Shown here in pieces: positions 47,106 to 56,249 of a stretch of DNA of 64,000 nt (position 1 is the stretch's first letter; the number at the start of each line of letters is the position of its first letter). Below the pieces are notes generated by a model. It was not told the DNA's origin and did not search any database. It was given only the letters and a program-made list of their open reading frames with translations. Source of the stretch: Bacteroidota bacterium. GTDB taxonomy: Bacteria > Bacteroidota > Bacteroidia > 2-12-FULL-35-15. The translations under genes were made by a program, and so were the position numbers. The DNA lies in the NCBI GenBank assembly GCA_947476185.1, contig CANJPX010000011.1, positions 1 through 64,000 on the forward strand, written 5' to 3'.

Positions 47106-47891
47106 TTATTTTATAAACTTCATTACTGTTTCAAAAAACTCTTTTGGCTTTTCAGCATGAAGCCAATGACCAGATCCGGCAACAGTTTCAAGAATACTAT
47201 TTGGAAATAATTCTTTGATGGAAAGGATGTCCTCATCTAAAATATAATTCGAATATTCCCCTCTGATGAATAAAGCAGGAACTTCACAAATCATATCTTT
47301 TGGAGTAGCGTCGCCAATATGCGCAACTTCTTGACCTACATTTTCTATCTGTTGAATGATCACTTTTAAATTAAATCGCCAAGCCATTTCCGTTTCATCC
47401 ACCCAAAAAATATTTTTCAATAAAAATTGCTTCGTTCCAAAATCAGAAATATATTTAGATAAGACTTCTTCTACTTCTTTCCTGGTTTTTACAACATTAA
47501 AATCAACGGCTTGTAATCCTTCCATAACACCTTGATGATGCAGCGGATAATATTTTGGCGCGATATCAGCAACAATTAATTTATCCAGATTTTCGGGATG
47601 ATCAATAGCAAATTGCATGGCCGTTTTTCCACCCATAGAATGCCCGAGTAAGATCACATTTTTTAATTGATGCTCTTTTATCAACTCGAAAATATCCTCA
47701 CTCATCGCTTTAAAATCCCAAACATCACTGTGCGGAGAAAGCCCGTGGTTACGTTGATCTACGGCATATGCCTCAAACCCTTTTTCAGCAAACAATTTTG
47801 CATGTGTATTCCAATTATCACTTTGCCCGAACAGTCCGTGCAAAATAATCATTGGTTGACCTTCCCCGAATTTTCGATAAAATAATTTCAT
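47106..47891 (-). CDS. Alpha/beta-fold hydrolase (YbfF-like)
   Basis: 261 residues. The catalytic triad is visible: Ser in LLGHSMGGKTAMQ near residue 98, an acid in the FIRGEYSNYI region, and His in SGHWLHAEKP near the C-terminus. The oxyanion region is LHGLFGQSDNWN. It resembles YbfF-type esterases; the substrate is unknown. It is on the same strand as pdxJ, separated by a degenerate palindromic repeat. Confidence 0.88.
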   Translation of the reverse strand: MKLFYRKFGEGQPMIILHGLFGQSDNWNTHAKLFAEKGFEAYAVDQRNHGLSPHSDVWDFKAMSEDIFELIKEHQLKNVILLGHSMGGKTAMQFAIDHPENLDKLIVADIAPKYYPLHHQGVMEGLQAVDFNVVKTRKEVEEVLSKYISDFGTKQFLLKNIFWVDETEMAWRFNLKVIIQQIENVGQEVAHIGDATPKDMICEVPALFIRGEYSNYILDEDILSIKELFPNSILETVAGSGHWLHAEKPKEFFETVMKFIK

Positions 47892-47907
47892 AAAAAAATT
47901 TGTTCAG

Positions 47908-47951
47908 CTTCCCTTCTCCAACTGGAATATTTTTCAGAAGGACGGATGAGG
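47908..47951. repeat. Degenerate palindromic repeat, intergenic
   Basis: CTTCCCTTCTCCAACTGGA followed by a disrupted arm and GAAGGACGGATGAGG. It has the parts of repeat D of leuS (CTTCTCC arm, GGATGAGG tail) with an insertion in the centre. It lies between the hydrolase and pdxJ. Confidence 0.5.
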
Positions 47952-48671
47952 TTATTTTAATTCTCTTAAATAAAGTTGAATTGTATTTTCCAAACCAAAA
48001 TACAATGCATCCGAAATCAATGCATGACCAATAGAAACTTCTAAAAGACCTTCGATGTTCTTTGCAAAAAAATTTAAATTCTGAAGATTCAGATCATGCC
48101 CCGCATTTATTCCTAACCCTAGTTCATTCGCTCGCTTTGCGGCAGCGACAAATGGAGCGATGGCTTTTTCCCTGTTATCAGAATAATATTTTGCATAATT
48201 TTCGGTATACAATTCTATTCTGTCGGCACCGGTTTCCAATGCACCTTCAATCATTTTTATATCCGCATCCACAAAAACAGAAGTACGTATCCCTGCATTT
48301 TTAAATACTGAAATTATTTCTGATAAATATTTTTTATGTGTTATCGTATCCCATCCATGATCTGAAGTCAGCTGCCCAAGACCATCAGGAACCAACGTAA
48401 CCTGAGTAGGTTTATTTTCCAATACTAGTTCAATAAACTTTTGCTCTTTCGGATTTCCTTCAATATTAAATTCAGTATGAAGTAATGGCTTCAATTCTTT
48501 CACATCTTTATACCGAATATGTCGCTCATCCGGTCGGGGATGCACTGTAATACCCTGCGCACCAAATCGTTCGCAATCCATTGCTACCGTCAAGAGATCA
48601 GGAGTATTTCCTCCTCTTGAATTGCGAATTGTCGCAATTTTATTGATATTTACACTTAACTTTGTGATCAT
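47952..48671 (-). CDS. pdxJ: Pyridoxine 5'-phosphate synthase
   Basis: A 239-residue TIM-barrel enzyme that makes pyridoxine phosphate from 1-deoxyxylulose 5-phosphate and aminoacetone phosphate. Motifs are [17 protein letters not shown] at the N-terminus, [35 protein letters not shown] and [14 protein letters not shown]. Length is normal. Divergent from the CBS-domain gene. Confidence 0.96.
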   Translation of the reverse strand: MITKLSVNINKIATIRNSRGGNTPDLLTVAMDCERFGAQGITVHPRPDERHIRYKDVKELKPLLHTEFNIEGNPKEQKFIELVLENKPTQVTLVPDGLGQLTSDHGWDTITHKKYLSEIISVFKNAGIRTSVFVDADIKMIEGALETGADRIELYTENYAKYYSDNREKAIAPFVAAAKRANELGLGINAGHDLNLQNLNFFAKNIEGLLEVSIGHALISDALYFGLENTIQLYLRELK

Positions 48672-48686
48672 AAATCGTAAAATAAA

Positions 48687-48714
48687 TTGCTAAGCTAAAA
48701 AATTAGTAAGTTTG
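48687..48714 (+). promoter_or_regulatory. Promoter of the CBS-nadK genes
   Basis: TTG (48687-48689), a 17-bp spacer and TAAGTTTG (48707-48714) match the Bacteroidota promoter. The predicted leader is about 65 nt. Confidence 0.65.
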
Positions 48715-48783
48715 TGTAATAAGATTGACAATTAATTGTTTTAAATATACGAAACAATTAATACAAATTGAGAGATAATAAAC

Positions 48784-49446
48784 ATGTTAGCAAAAGATCT
48801 AATAACAGACGAAATACCTCCACTGAAAACCTCAGACACCGGATTAATGGCAATTAACTGGATGGATGAGTTCAAGGTTTCGCAACTGCCGATTGTAAAT
48901 AAACACGAATATCTGGGACTAATTTCCGATACAGATATCCTGGACCATAATATTACAAATGAAGAATTAGGAAAAAATAAACTTTCTTTACTACGGCCAT
49001 TTGTTTTTGAAGGTCAGCATATTTATGAAGTAATTAAAATGGTTTCAAGCATGAAACTTTCTGTATTGCCCGTGTTAAATGAACATCAACATTATGTTGG
49101 ATTGATTCCTGTTTCGTCTTTGATCCATCAATTTGCAACTTTGGCTGCAACACGTGAGCCAGGCGGTATTGTGGTGTTAGAAATGAATGTGCATGATTAT
49201 TCAATGACACAGATTGCACAAATTGTGGAAGGGAATGACGCGAAAATATTAAGTTGTTATTTAAATTCCATGTCGGATTCTACAAAAATTGAGGTCACTT
49301 TAAAACTCAATAAAGAGGATCTTTCAGGAATATTACAAACGTTTTATCGATACAACTACATCGTGAAAGCATCCTTTCAACAAAGTGAGTTTTCTGACGA
49401 TATGAAAAATCGTTTTGATTCTTTTATGAATTATATTAATATTTAA
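48784..49446 (+). CDS. CBS-domain protein with ACT-like C-terminus
   Basis: 220 residues, cytoplasmic. Two CBS motifs fill about 1-125 (QLPIVNKHEYLGLISDTDIL and LSVLPVLNEHQHYVGLIPVSSL). The C-terminal 90 residues (GGIVVLEMNVHDYSMTQIAQIV...YIVKASF) have the beta-alpha-beta look of an ACT domain. It probably senses an adenine nucleotide or amino acid. It stands directly before nadK, a conserved pairing in Bacteroidota. Confidence 0.87.
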   Translation: MLAKDLITDEIPPLKTSDTGLMAINWMDEFKVSQLPIVNKHEYLGLISDTDILDHNITNEELGKNKLSLLRPFVFEGQHIYEVIKMVSSMKLSVLPVLNEHQHYVGLIPVSSLIHQFATLAATREPGGIVVLEMNVHDYSMTQIAQIVEGNDAKILSCYLNSMSDSTKIEVTLKLNKEDLSGILQTFYRYNYIVKASFQQSEFSDDMKNRFDSFMNYINI

Positions 49447-49504
49447 TTCCAAACTAATAAAGGGTCTTAAATGGATTTCTTCATTTTAATACTTTTATAA
49501 CATT

Positions 49505-50383
49505 ATGCGAATAGCAATATACGGTCGCTCTACAAATGACAATACTTCCGAGTATATTCAAACGCTATTTCATAAACTTAACGAATACAAAACCGAAATA
49601 GTTGTTTATGAACCTTTTTATAATTTCATAAAACAAAAACTTGAATTGGTAGGTAATATCAAAACATTCTCTTCCCATTCCGATCTTTCGGGCAAAATAG
49701 ATACCATGCTTAGTGTTGGCGGAGATGGTACTTTTCTTGAAACATTGTCCTTTGTGAGAAATTCGGGAATCCCGATTTTAGGGATAAATACGGGAAGATT
49801 GGGCTTTTTGGCGAATGTTGCCAAATCTGAAATTAATATAGCAATTGAAGCAATTGCCGAAAAAAGGTACAGTATCGAAAAACGCTCTTTACTCAGCGTT
49901 TCCGGTCCTAAAGGTATTTTTGGAGATGTCAATTACGGTCTAAATGAACTGACGGTGCTAAAAAAAGACACGTCGGCCATGATTACCATTAATGCCTATA
50001 TCAATGGCAATTACCTGAACTCCTATTTTGCAGATGGGCTAATTATTGCAACACCCACCGGCTCAACAGCATACTCGTTAAGCTGCGGTGGACCATTAGT
50101 GATGCCCGGCTCCGAAAATTTTGTCATAACGCCCATCGCCCCACATAATTTAAATGTCCGACCTTTGGTCATTTCAGATAATAACATCATCACATTAAAA
50201 GTAGAAGGACGAAGTCCTAACTTCCTTGTAACGCTTGATTCAAAAAGCGAAGTGATCGAATCCAATATCGAGCTTACTATCAAAAAAGCAGATTTTTCGA
50301 TCAACCTGATTATTCTTGAAAATCAAAGCTTTTTCTCGACTATGAGAAACAAGCTACTATGGGGATTAGACAAGCGTAATTAA
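49505..50383 (+). CDS. nadK: NAD kinase
   Basis: A 292-residue enzyme that phosphorylates NAD to NADP. The catalytic GGDGT motif is in LSVGGDGTFLETL near residue 76, followed by ILGINTGRLGFLANV, and ATPTGSTAYSLSCGGPLVMPG forms the substrate site. Length is typical. Confidence 0.96.
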   Translation: MRIAIYGRSTNDNTSEYIQTLFHKLNEYKTEIVVYEPFYNFIKQKLELVGNIKTFSSHSDLSGKIDTMLSVGGDGTFLETLSFVRNSGIPILGINTGRLGFLANVAKSEINIAIEAIAEKRYSIEKRSLLSVSGPKGIFGDVNYGLNELTVLKKDTSAMITINAYINGNYLNSYFADGLIIATPTGSTAYSLSCGGPLVMPGSENFVITPIAPHNLNVRPLVISDNNIITLKVEGRSPNFLVTLDSKSEVIESNIELTIKKADFSINLIILENQSFFSTMRNKLLWGLDKRN

Positions 50384-50418
50384 CTAATTTTAACAGGTCT
50401 AAATAAGCAAAAATCTAC

Positions 50419-50426
50419 TATATTTG
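50419..50426 (+). promoter_or_regulatory. Candidate -7 element for the DUF6089-uppS-bamA block
   Basis: TATATTTG is an exact TAnnTTTG match, 67 bp before the GTG start of the DUF6089 gene. A TTG at the expected distance is not seen. Confidence 0.55.
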
Positions 50427-50493
50427 CCTTCCCCAGCAAAAAATGCAATAAAAACCCATTTTTCGAGTTATTAAAAGGGAACATTAAAAAATC

Positions 50494-51336
50494 GTGAAAA
50501 AACATTATTTAATTCTTCTTTTCACTCTATTAGCAGGCCTTCCTAGCCAAGCGCAACGCCATAAAAAAAGCGCAGAAATTGGCGTATTTTTAGGTGGCTG
50601 TTATTATATTGGCGAATTAAATCCGACTGCTCACTTTAATCAATTCACAAAACCTGCCGGAGGATTCGTTTTTCGCTATAATTTCAATCCCAGACTTTCA
50701 GCAAGAGCGAATTTTATATTCGGAAGCATAGAAGGACACGACTCTTTTTCAAATTCTCCTGCAGCGCAGCAGCGCAACCTGAGTTTCAAATCCCCTATTA
50801 ACGAACTATCTGCACAATTGGAATTCAATTTCCTTGATTATCAAATTGGAAACGAGAAATATAAATTTTCACCTTATCTCTTTTTTGGAATTGCAGGGTT
50901 TAAATTTAATCCGCAAGGGCAGCTAAACAACAATTGGGTAGCATTACAACCTTTAGGAACAGAGGGGCAGGGCCTTGACGGAGGAGCATCAAAAAAGAAA
51001 TATAAATTGATCCAAATGTCTATTCCATTTGGAGTTGGCGCTAAAGCGAACCTATCGAAGAACATTGGAATTTCATTTGAATGGGGCATGCGAAAAACCT
51101 TCACCGATTATTTGGATGATGTAAGTAAAAAATATTATGATCCTATAATTTTAGCATCTGCACGCGGAGGTACGGCCGCAGTAATGTCTGACCCAAGTAT
51201 TGGGACAGATCCTGCATATCGTAATACAGGCCGACAAAGAGGAAATCCTACTAACAAAGATTGGTACTCGTTTGCCGGAATCGCATTGACAATAAAGCTA
51301 AAAGAAAAAAGAGAAACGTGTCCGGGTGTGCAGTAA
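50494..51336 (+). CDS. DUF6089-family outer-membrane beta-barrel protein
   Basis: 280 residues from a GTG start; no ATG precedes the signal peptide (KKHYLILLFTLLAGLPSQAQ). The mature part begins SAEIGVFLGGCYYIGELN, a hallmark of this family, and contains RYNFNPRLSARANFIFGSI and strand-like segments ending in KLKEKRE. Predicted small outer-membrane barrel. It precedes uppS and bamA, the standard order in Bacteroidota, suggesting a link to envelope assembly. Confidence 0.88.
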   Translation: MKKHYLILLFTLLAGLPSQAQRHKKSAEIGVFLGGCYYIGELNPTAHFNQFTKPAGGFVFRYNFNPRLSARANFIFGSIEGHDSFSNSPAAQQRNLSFKSPINELSAQLEFNFLDYQIGNEKYKFSPYLFFGIAGFKFNPQGQLNNNWVALQPLGTEGQGLDGGASKKKYKLIQMSIPFGVGAKANLSKNIGISFEWGMRKTFTDYLDDVSKKYYDPIILASARGGTAAVMSDPSIGTDPAYRNTGRQRGNPTNKDWYSFAGIALTIKLKEKRETCPGVQ

Positions 51337-51359
51337 AGTAACAAAACCAAGGTAGAAAA

Positions 51360-51378
51360 CGTTCTGTGATACAGAACG
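51360..51378 (+). terminator. Hairpin terminator after the DUF6089 gene
   Basis: CGTTCTG and CAGAACG pair around TGATA and are followed by ATTTTTATTTTT, 23 bp after the stop. uppS would then need its own promoter or read-through. Confidence 0.85.
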
Positions 51379-51537
51379 ATTTTTATTTTTACTAACTGAT
51401 TGAGAATAGAAATTATTTACTAAAAACGATCTGAAGATCGTGTTAACAAAAATAACGGATCCCAGATTTTATAAGGGAGGAATTCGGCTAAAGGTTTCAT
51501 CAGTGAATCTCACCAATGAAAACAAGTCACATTAAAA

Positions 51538-52299
51538 ATGGAGTTGAAAGAAAAAATAAACCTTGAAAAATTGCCACAGCACATTGCTATCATTATGGAT
51601 GGCAACGGAAGGTGGGCAAAGCAACATGGTGAGCCACGCATCTTTGGTCACGAAAATGGCGTAAGATCAGTTCGAGAGGTTGTTGAGGCTGCCGCAGAAC
51701 TTGGTGTAAAATACCTTACGCTTTATGCTTTTTCTACTGAAAATTGGAATCGCCCGCAAGAAGAGGTTATTGCATTGATGCAACTTTTGGTACATACTAT
51801 TTCTGCTGAAACAAAAACCTTGAATGAAAATAAGATCCGCCTTCAAGCGATAGGAAATTTAAACAGCCTTCCGGAAGACTGTTTCAACGAATTACATGAT
51901 GCCATCGAGAAAACGAAGAATAATGAACGCACAACATTAGTGCTGGCATTAAGTTATAGCTCCCGTTGGGAAATTACAAATGCGATAACAAATATCGCGA
52001 AACAAATAGAAGACAAAACACTTACCTCCTCAGAAATTACCGAGGATATAGTTAATGCTAATTTGTGTACTGCCGGGATCCCTGAACCAGAACTAATGAT
52101 CCGCACAAGCGGGGAACACCGAATCAGCAATTTTTTATTATGGCAGTTAGCCTATTCGGAGCTTTATTTTACGGAAAAGTTATGGCCCGATTTCAGAAAA
52201 AATGATTTTTATGAGGCAATATTGGATTACCAAAACCGTGAACGCAGATTCGGGAAAACAAGTGAACAGTTAAATCAAAATAATATGGCAGGTCAATAA
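51538..52299 (+). CDS. uppS: Isoprenyl transferase (undecaprenyl diphosphate synthase)
   Basis: A 253-residue cis-prenyltransferase that makes the C55 carrier lipid. The active-site segment is IIMDGNGRWAKQHGEPR near residue 18, with LTLYAFSTENWNRP and the C-terminal IRTSGEHRISNFLLWQLAYSE that binds IPP. The recycled carrier is dephosphorylated by UppP encoded at 31108. Confidence 0.96.
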   Translation: MELKEKINLEKLPQHIAIIMDGNGRWAKQHGEPRIFGHENGVRSVREVVEAAAELGVKYLTLYAFSTENWNRPQEEVIALMQLLVHTISAETKTLNENKIRLQAIGNLNSLPEDCFNELHDAIEKTKNNERTTLVLALSYSSRWEITNAITNIAKQIEDKTLTSSEITEDIVNANLCTAGIPEPELMIRTSGEHRISNFLLWQLAYSELYFTEKLWPDFRKNDFYEAILDYQNRERRFGKTSEQLNQNNMAGQ

Positions 52300-52345
52300 T
52301 CTGTGTTTAACAAACAGTCTGAAAAACTGTTATACAAAATATAAT

Positions 52346-54904
52346 ATGTACAAAAAAATTAGAATTCTTTTCTTCCTTTCAATAGCTGCTTTTTCTGTGA
52401 ATGCTCAGGAAGTAGTCAAACTTGGTGGCGATTCCGCAGATATTGATTTTTCCGTTCCAAGAGAATATAAAGTTGGTGGCGTAATTGTTAAAGGAGCCGA
52501 ACACCTGGATCAAGGCGTACTGGTTCTCCTTTCAGGATTAGCGAAAGATGAGAAAGTGCAGGTACCCGGAGAAAAATTTTCTACAGCTATTTCCAACCTT
52601 TGGAAACAGGGCTTATTTGAAGATGTGAAAATTACTGGAAGAGTACAAGGAGAAAATATTTTTGTAACGATAACGGTTGTTGAGCGCCCCCGCCTAAATA
52701 AATTTTCTTTAAAGGGAATGACAAAGAGTGACGCAGATGACCTTCGTGAAAAAATAAAATTATACAAAGGAGTTGTTGTGACAGATAGGTTAGTTGCTGC
52801 CACCTCCCAAAAAATAAAAGATTTTTTTATTACAAAAGGGTATATGGATGTGAAGGTGGAAATCAAACAAGAAAAAGTTGAAAAAGCTGACAACCAGGTT
52901 ATTCTTGCTATCAATGTCGATAAGGGTAGCCTGATCCGCATTAAGGATATCAATCTTGTAGGAACCGGCAGCATTAAAATGTGGAAGCTGCGCAGAACTT
53001 TTGATGAAACAAAACGCAGATTCTGGTGGAATCCTTTCAACTCAGGAAAATTTGATGAGGATAATTATGAAAAAGATAAAAAAGCTTTGATCGCCAAATA
53101 CAATGAAAAGGGATTCAGAGATGCGAAAATCTCAAAAGATTCGATCTACAGAACACCGGGATTTAAGAAGCGGATCAGCATTGATATTGTCATTTCAGAA
53201 GGTAATAAATATTATTTCCGTAACGTAAATTGGGTAGGAAACAGCAAGTACACCGCTAAAACATTAGCTGATGTTTTTGGAATTAAAAAAGGTGATGCTT
53301 ATGATCAGGCAGAGTTAGATCAGAAATTATTCATGAATCCAAATGGAAACGATATCAGCTCACTTTACATGGATGAAGGGTATTTGTTTTTCAATGTTAG
53401 CCCTGTTGAAACAATGGTTTCAGGAGATTCAATTGACATTGAAATGCGAATTTATGAGGGAAAACAAGCTACGATCAATAAGATCAGCATTGTTGGAAAC
53501 ACAAAAACGAATGACCATGTTATCTTGCGTGAGATTAGAACGAAGCCGGGGCAACTGTTTCGCAGATCCGATGTCATACGTTCACAACGGGAACTTTCGC
53601 AATTAGGATATTTTGATCCTGAGAAAATGAATGTGACACCAACTCCAAATCAAGCTACAGGAACGGTAGACATCGAATATACTGTAGAAGAAAAACCATC
53701 AGACCAAATCGAATTATCAGGTGGATATGGGGGAGGACGCGTTGTTGGTACATTAGGTGTGTCGTTCAACAATTTTTCCGGAAGGAATTTTTTCAAAAAA
53801 TCTGCATGGCGACCATTGCCATCAGGTGACGGACAGCGCTTAAGCGTGCGTGCTCAATCAAATGGATTGTATTTTCAATCCTATAATATTTCATTTACAG
53901 AGCCTTGGCTAGGAGGGAAAAAACCAAACTCTTTAAGTGTTACCGCATATTACTCCGTTCAAACAAACGGACAAAAGAAAACGATCACCAGCAATGGCGA
54001 AAAAATTGAAAACCCCTTGCGTCAATCACTTGATATTTTTGGTGTTTCACTTGGTTTAGGTAAACGATTGAAACGCCCTGATGATTATTTCACTTTATAT
54101 CAGGAGTTAAATTATCAATATTATACTTTAAATAACTTTAACTCTATCTTCTCTTTCAGCAAAGGTTATTCAAATAACATTTATTATAAGGCAACGATCC
54201 AGCGGAACAACATCGACAAACCAATCTTTGAAACACGCGGTTCTCAAGTATCTTTAACAGGGCAATGGACTCCTCCATATTCATTGTTCGATAATAAGGA
54301 TTATGCTAGTTCAGCAATGACAGACCAAGAGCGCTATAAATTCGTAGAATATCATAAATATAAATTCACAACTGCTTTTTACACCCCTATTACCAACAAG
54401 CGAGGAGAAGATGGAAAAGAGGCACGCAATTTGATTCTTAAAACGTCAGCAGGATTTGGGTTTCTGACTTCATACAATACCAAAGTTGGAATTTCTCCTT
54501 TTGAACGCTTTTATTTAGGAGGTAGCGGTTTAACCGGATTTGCATTGGATGGAAGAGAAATTATTGCATTAAGAGGATATGACGATCAATCGTTATCACC
54601 AAGAACAGGTGCCGCATTCATTACAAAATATTCGGCAGAATTAAGATTCCCGGTGACCTTAAATCCGCAGGCAACAATTTATGTACTTGGATTTGCCGAA
54701 GCAGGTAATTCTTGGGAAAAGGCAAAACAATTTAACCCGTTTAATGTATACCGATCTGCAGGAGTTGGTATTAGGGTATTTTTACCAATGTTCGGATTGT
54801 TAGGATTTGACTATGGCTGGAGATTGGATGATGTTCCTTCAAATTTAGGAATGCAAAAAGGTCAATTTCACTTCACCATCGGAGCGTCTATTGGAGAATT
54901 ATAA
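52346..54904 (+). CDS. bamA: Outer-membrane protein assembly factor BamA
   Basis: 852 residues, signal peptide MYKKIRILFFLSIAAFSVNAQ. Five POTRA domains occupy about 35-455 (VIVKGAEHLDQGVLVLLSGL; INKISIVGNTKTNDHVILREIR), followed by the Omp85 barrel from about 465 with GYGGGRVVGTLGVSFNN and the lid-loop region FYLGGSGLTGFALDGRE. It inserts beta-barrels into the outer membrane. The two ompH-like chaperone genes directly follow. Confidence 0.96.
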   Translation: MYKKIRILFFLSIAAFSVNAQEVVKLGGDSADIDFSVPREYKVGGVIVKGAEHLDQGVLVLLSGLAKDEKVQVPGEKFSTAISNLWKQGLFEDVKITGRVQGENIFVTITVVERPRLNKFSLKGMTKSDADDLREKIKLYKGVVVTDRLVAATSQKIKDFFITKGYMDVKVEIKQEKVEKADNQVILAINVDKGSLIRIKDINLVGTGSIKMWKLRRTFDETKRRFWWNPFNSGKFDEDNYEKDKKALIAKYNEKGFRDAKISKDSIYRTPGFKKRISIDIVISEGNKYYFRNVNWVGNSKYTAKTLADVFGIKKGDAYDQAELDQKLFMNPNGNDISSLYMDEGYLFFNVSPVETMVSGDSIDIEMRIYEGKQATINKISIVGNTKTNDHVILREIRTKPGQLFRRSDVIRSQRELSQLGYFDPEKMNVTPTPNQATGTVDIEYTVEEKPSDQIELSGGYGGGRVVGTLGVSFNNFSGRNFFKKSAWRPLPSGDGQRLSVRAQSNGLYFQSYNISFTEPWLGGKKPNSLSVTAYYSVQTNGQKKTITSNGEKIENPLRQSLDIFGVSLGLGKRLKRPDDYFTLYQELNYQYYTLNNFNSIFSFSKGYSNNIYYKATIQRNNIDKPIFETRGSQVSLTGQWTPPYSLFDNKDYASSAMTDQERYKFVEYHKYKFTTAFYTPITNKRGEDGKEARNLILKTSAGFGFLTSYNTKVGISPFERFYLGGSGLTGFALDGREIIALRGYDDQSLSPRTGAAFITKYSAELRFPVTLNPQATIYVLGFAEAGNSWEKAKQFNPFNVYRSAGVGIRVFLPMFGLLGFDYGWRLDDVPSNLGMQKGQFHFTIGASIGEL

Positions 54905-54920
54905 TAAATTACTAAATTCG
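54891..54920 (+). promoter_or_regulatory. Candidate promoter for the ompH pair
   Basis: TTG (54891-54893) inside the last codons of bamA, a 19-bp spacer and TAAATTCG (54913-54920), one base off TAnnTTTG. It would give the ompH genes a promoter independent of bamA. Confidence 0.45.
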
Positions 54921-55002
54921 CACCGTCATTAGGGCAAATTTTGATCATAAATAAATGAAATTGAAATGCGAAGCATTCATAAATATCAAAAACCTAGAAA
55001 GC

Positions 55003-55566
55003 ATGATTAGAAAACTAATTTTATCGCTAAGCATTGTACTTGTAACAAGTATTGCTTCATTCGGACAAAAATTCGCTTACGTTGATACGGAATATATTTT
55101 AGGGCAAATACCCGAATACAAGGCCGCTCAAGCTGAATTGGATAAAACATCCATTCAATGGCAAAAAGAAATTGAAGCAAAGTATGCAGAAATTGATAAA
55201 ATGTATAAAGCATATCAGGCAGAACAAATTTTGCTGACAGAGGATATGAAAAAGAAACGTGAGGCGGATATTGTTGCAAAAGAAAAAGATGCAAAAGACC
55301 TTCAAAAACAACGCTTTGGAGTAGATGGCGAATTATTCAAAAAACGTCAAGAATTAGTTAAGCCTATTCAAGATAAAGTATTTAATGCGGTTAAAGCTGT
55401 TGCCGAAAAAGGAGCTTATTCAATTATTTTCGACAAAACAAGCGACATTACAATGTTATATGCAAGTTCAAAATTAGACAAGAGTGATGATGTTTTAGCT
55501 CAATTGGGATATAAAGCAGGCGGCGGAACTAAAACAGGATCAGGAACAACAAAAAAACAAAACTAA
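55003..55566 (+). CDS. OmpH/Skp-family periplasmic chaperone
   Basis: 187 residues from the ATG at 55003, which begins the signal peptide MIRKLILSLSIVLVTSIASFGQ; the frame is open to 54955. The mature N-terminus KFAYVDTEYILGQIPEYKAAQAEL is the OmpH signature, followed by a long charged coiled coil (about 55-130) and a C-terminal beta part. Skp proteins hold unfolded outer-membrane proteins for BamA, which is encoded upstream. The Gly/Thr/Lys-rich tail is low complexity. Confidence 0.92.
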   Translation: MIRKLILSLSIVLVTSIASFGQKFAYVDTEYILGQIPEYKAAQAELDKTSIQWQKEIEAKYAEIDKMYKAYQAEQILLTEDMKKKREADIVAKEKDAKDLQKQRFGVDGELFKKRQELVKPIQDKVFNAVKAVAEKGAYSIIFDKTSDITMLYASSKLDKSDDVLAQLGYKAGGGTKTGSGTTKKQN

Positions 55567-55613
55567 TTCCAAAATAAATTAAAAAATAAATTAAAAACCA
55601 AAAATCAAATACT

Positions 55614-56162
55614 ATGAAGAATATTTTTAAAATAGCAGTTGTAGGAGTAGCACTAGTAATTTGCTCGTTTACTGCAACAGCGCAAAAAATTGCTCACGTA
55701 AATTTAGATTCATTAATTACTTTAATGCCTGAATCTAAAGTAGCACAACAATCTGTTCAGGATTATGCAAAACAATTGGAAATGCAAGTGACTGCAATGC
55801 AAACAGAACTGCAGACCAAATATGAGGCATTTCAAAAGGATTCTCCGAATATGGCTCCTATCGTAAAGGATTCTAAAGAAAAAGAGTTAAACGATCTTAA
55901 CCAACGTATCACTGATTTTCAACAACAAGCTCAAGCTGATTACCAAAAGAAAAGTACAGAGCTTTCTAAACCGGTATACGAAAAAGCTAAAAAAGCAATT
56001 GACCAAGTTGCAAAAGATAACGGGTATAAATATGTGTTAGATACAAGTACAGGATTAGTTTTATATAGCGAGCCAACGGATGATATCATCGGATTGGTGA
56101 TCAAAAAATTAGGAATAACTATTCCTCCTGCTTCTACTACAATAGCACCTCCAAAGAAATAA
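55614..56162 (+). CDS. OmpH/Skp-family periplasmic chaperone, second copy
   Basis: 182 residues, signal peptide MKNIFKIAVVGVALVICSFTATAQ. OmpH-type start KIAHVNLDSLITLMPESKVAQ, coiled coil with QQAQADYQKKSTELSKPVYEK, and a C-terminal segment KYVLDTSTGLVLYSEPTDDI. It lies 47 bp after the first copy, a tandem duplication typical of the phylum. Confidence 0.92.
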   Translation: MKNIFKIAVVGVALVICSFTATAQKIAHVNLDSLITLMPESKVAQQSVQDYAKQLEMQVTAMQTELQTKYEAFQKDSPNMAPIVKDSKEKELNDLNQRITDFQQQAQADYQKKSTELSKPVYEKAKKAIDQVAKDNGYKYVLDTSTGLVLYSEPTDDIIGLVIKKLGITIPPASTTIAPPKK

Positions 56163-56187
56163 CATATTATTTTACATTACACTTTCT

Positions 56188-56217
56188 AAAGCCCCATGGT
56201 ATTTATCACGGGGCTTT
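56188..56217 (+). terminator. Rho-independent terminator after the ompH pair
   Basis: AAAGCCCC (56188-56195) pairs with GGGGCTTT (56210-56217) and is followed by TAT, 25 bp after the second ompH stop. Confidence 0.85.
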
Positions 56218-56222
56218 TATTG

Positions 56223-56230
56223 TATATTTG
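56223..56230 (+). promoter_or_regulatory. Candidate -7 element for murI
   Basis: TATATTTG, an exact TAnnTTTG match, 19 bp before the TTG start of murI and directly after the upstream terminator. Confidence 0.5.
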
Positions 56231-56249
56231 AATCATAATCAATTCTAAA

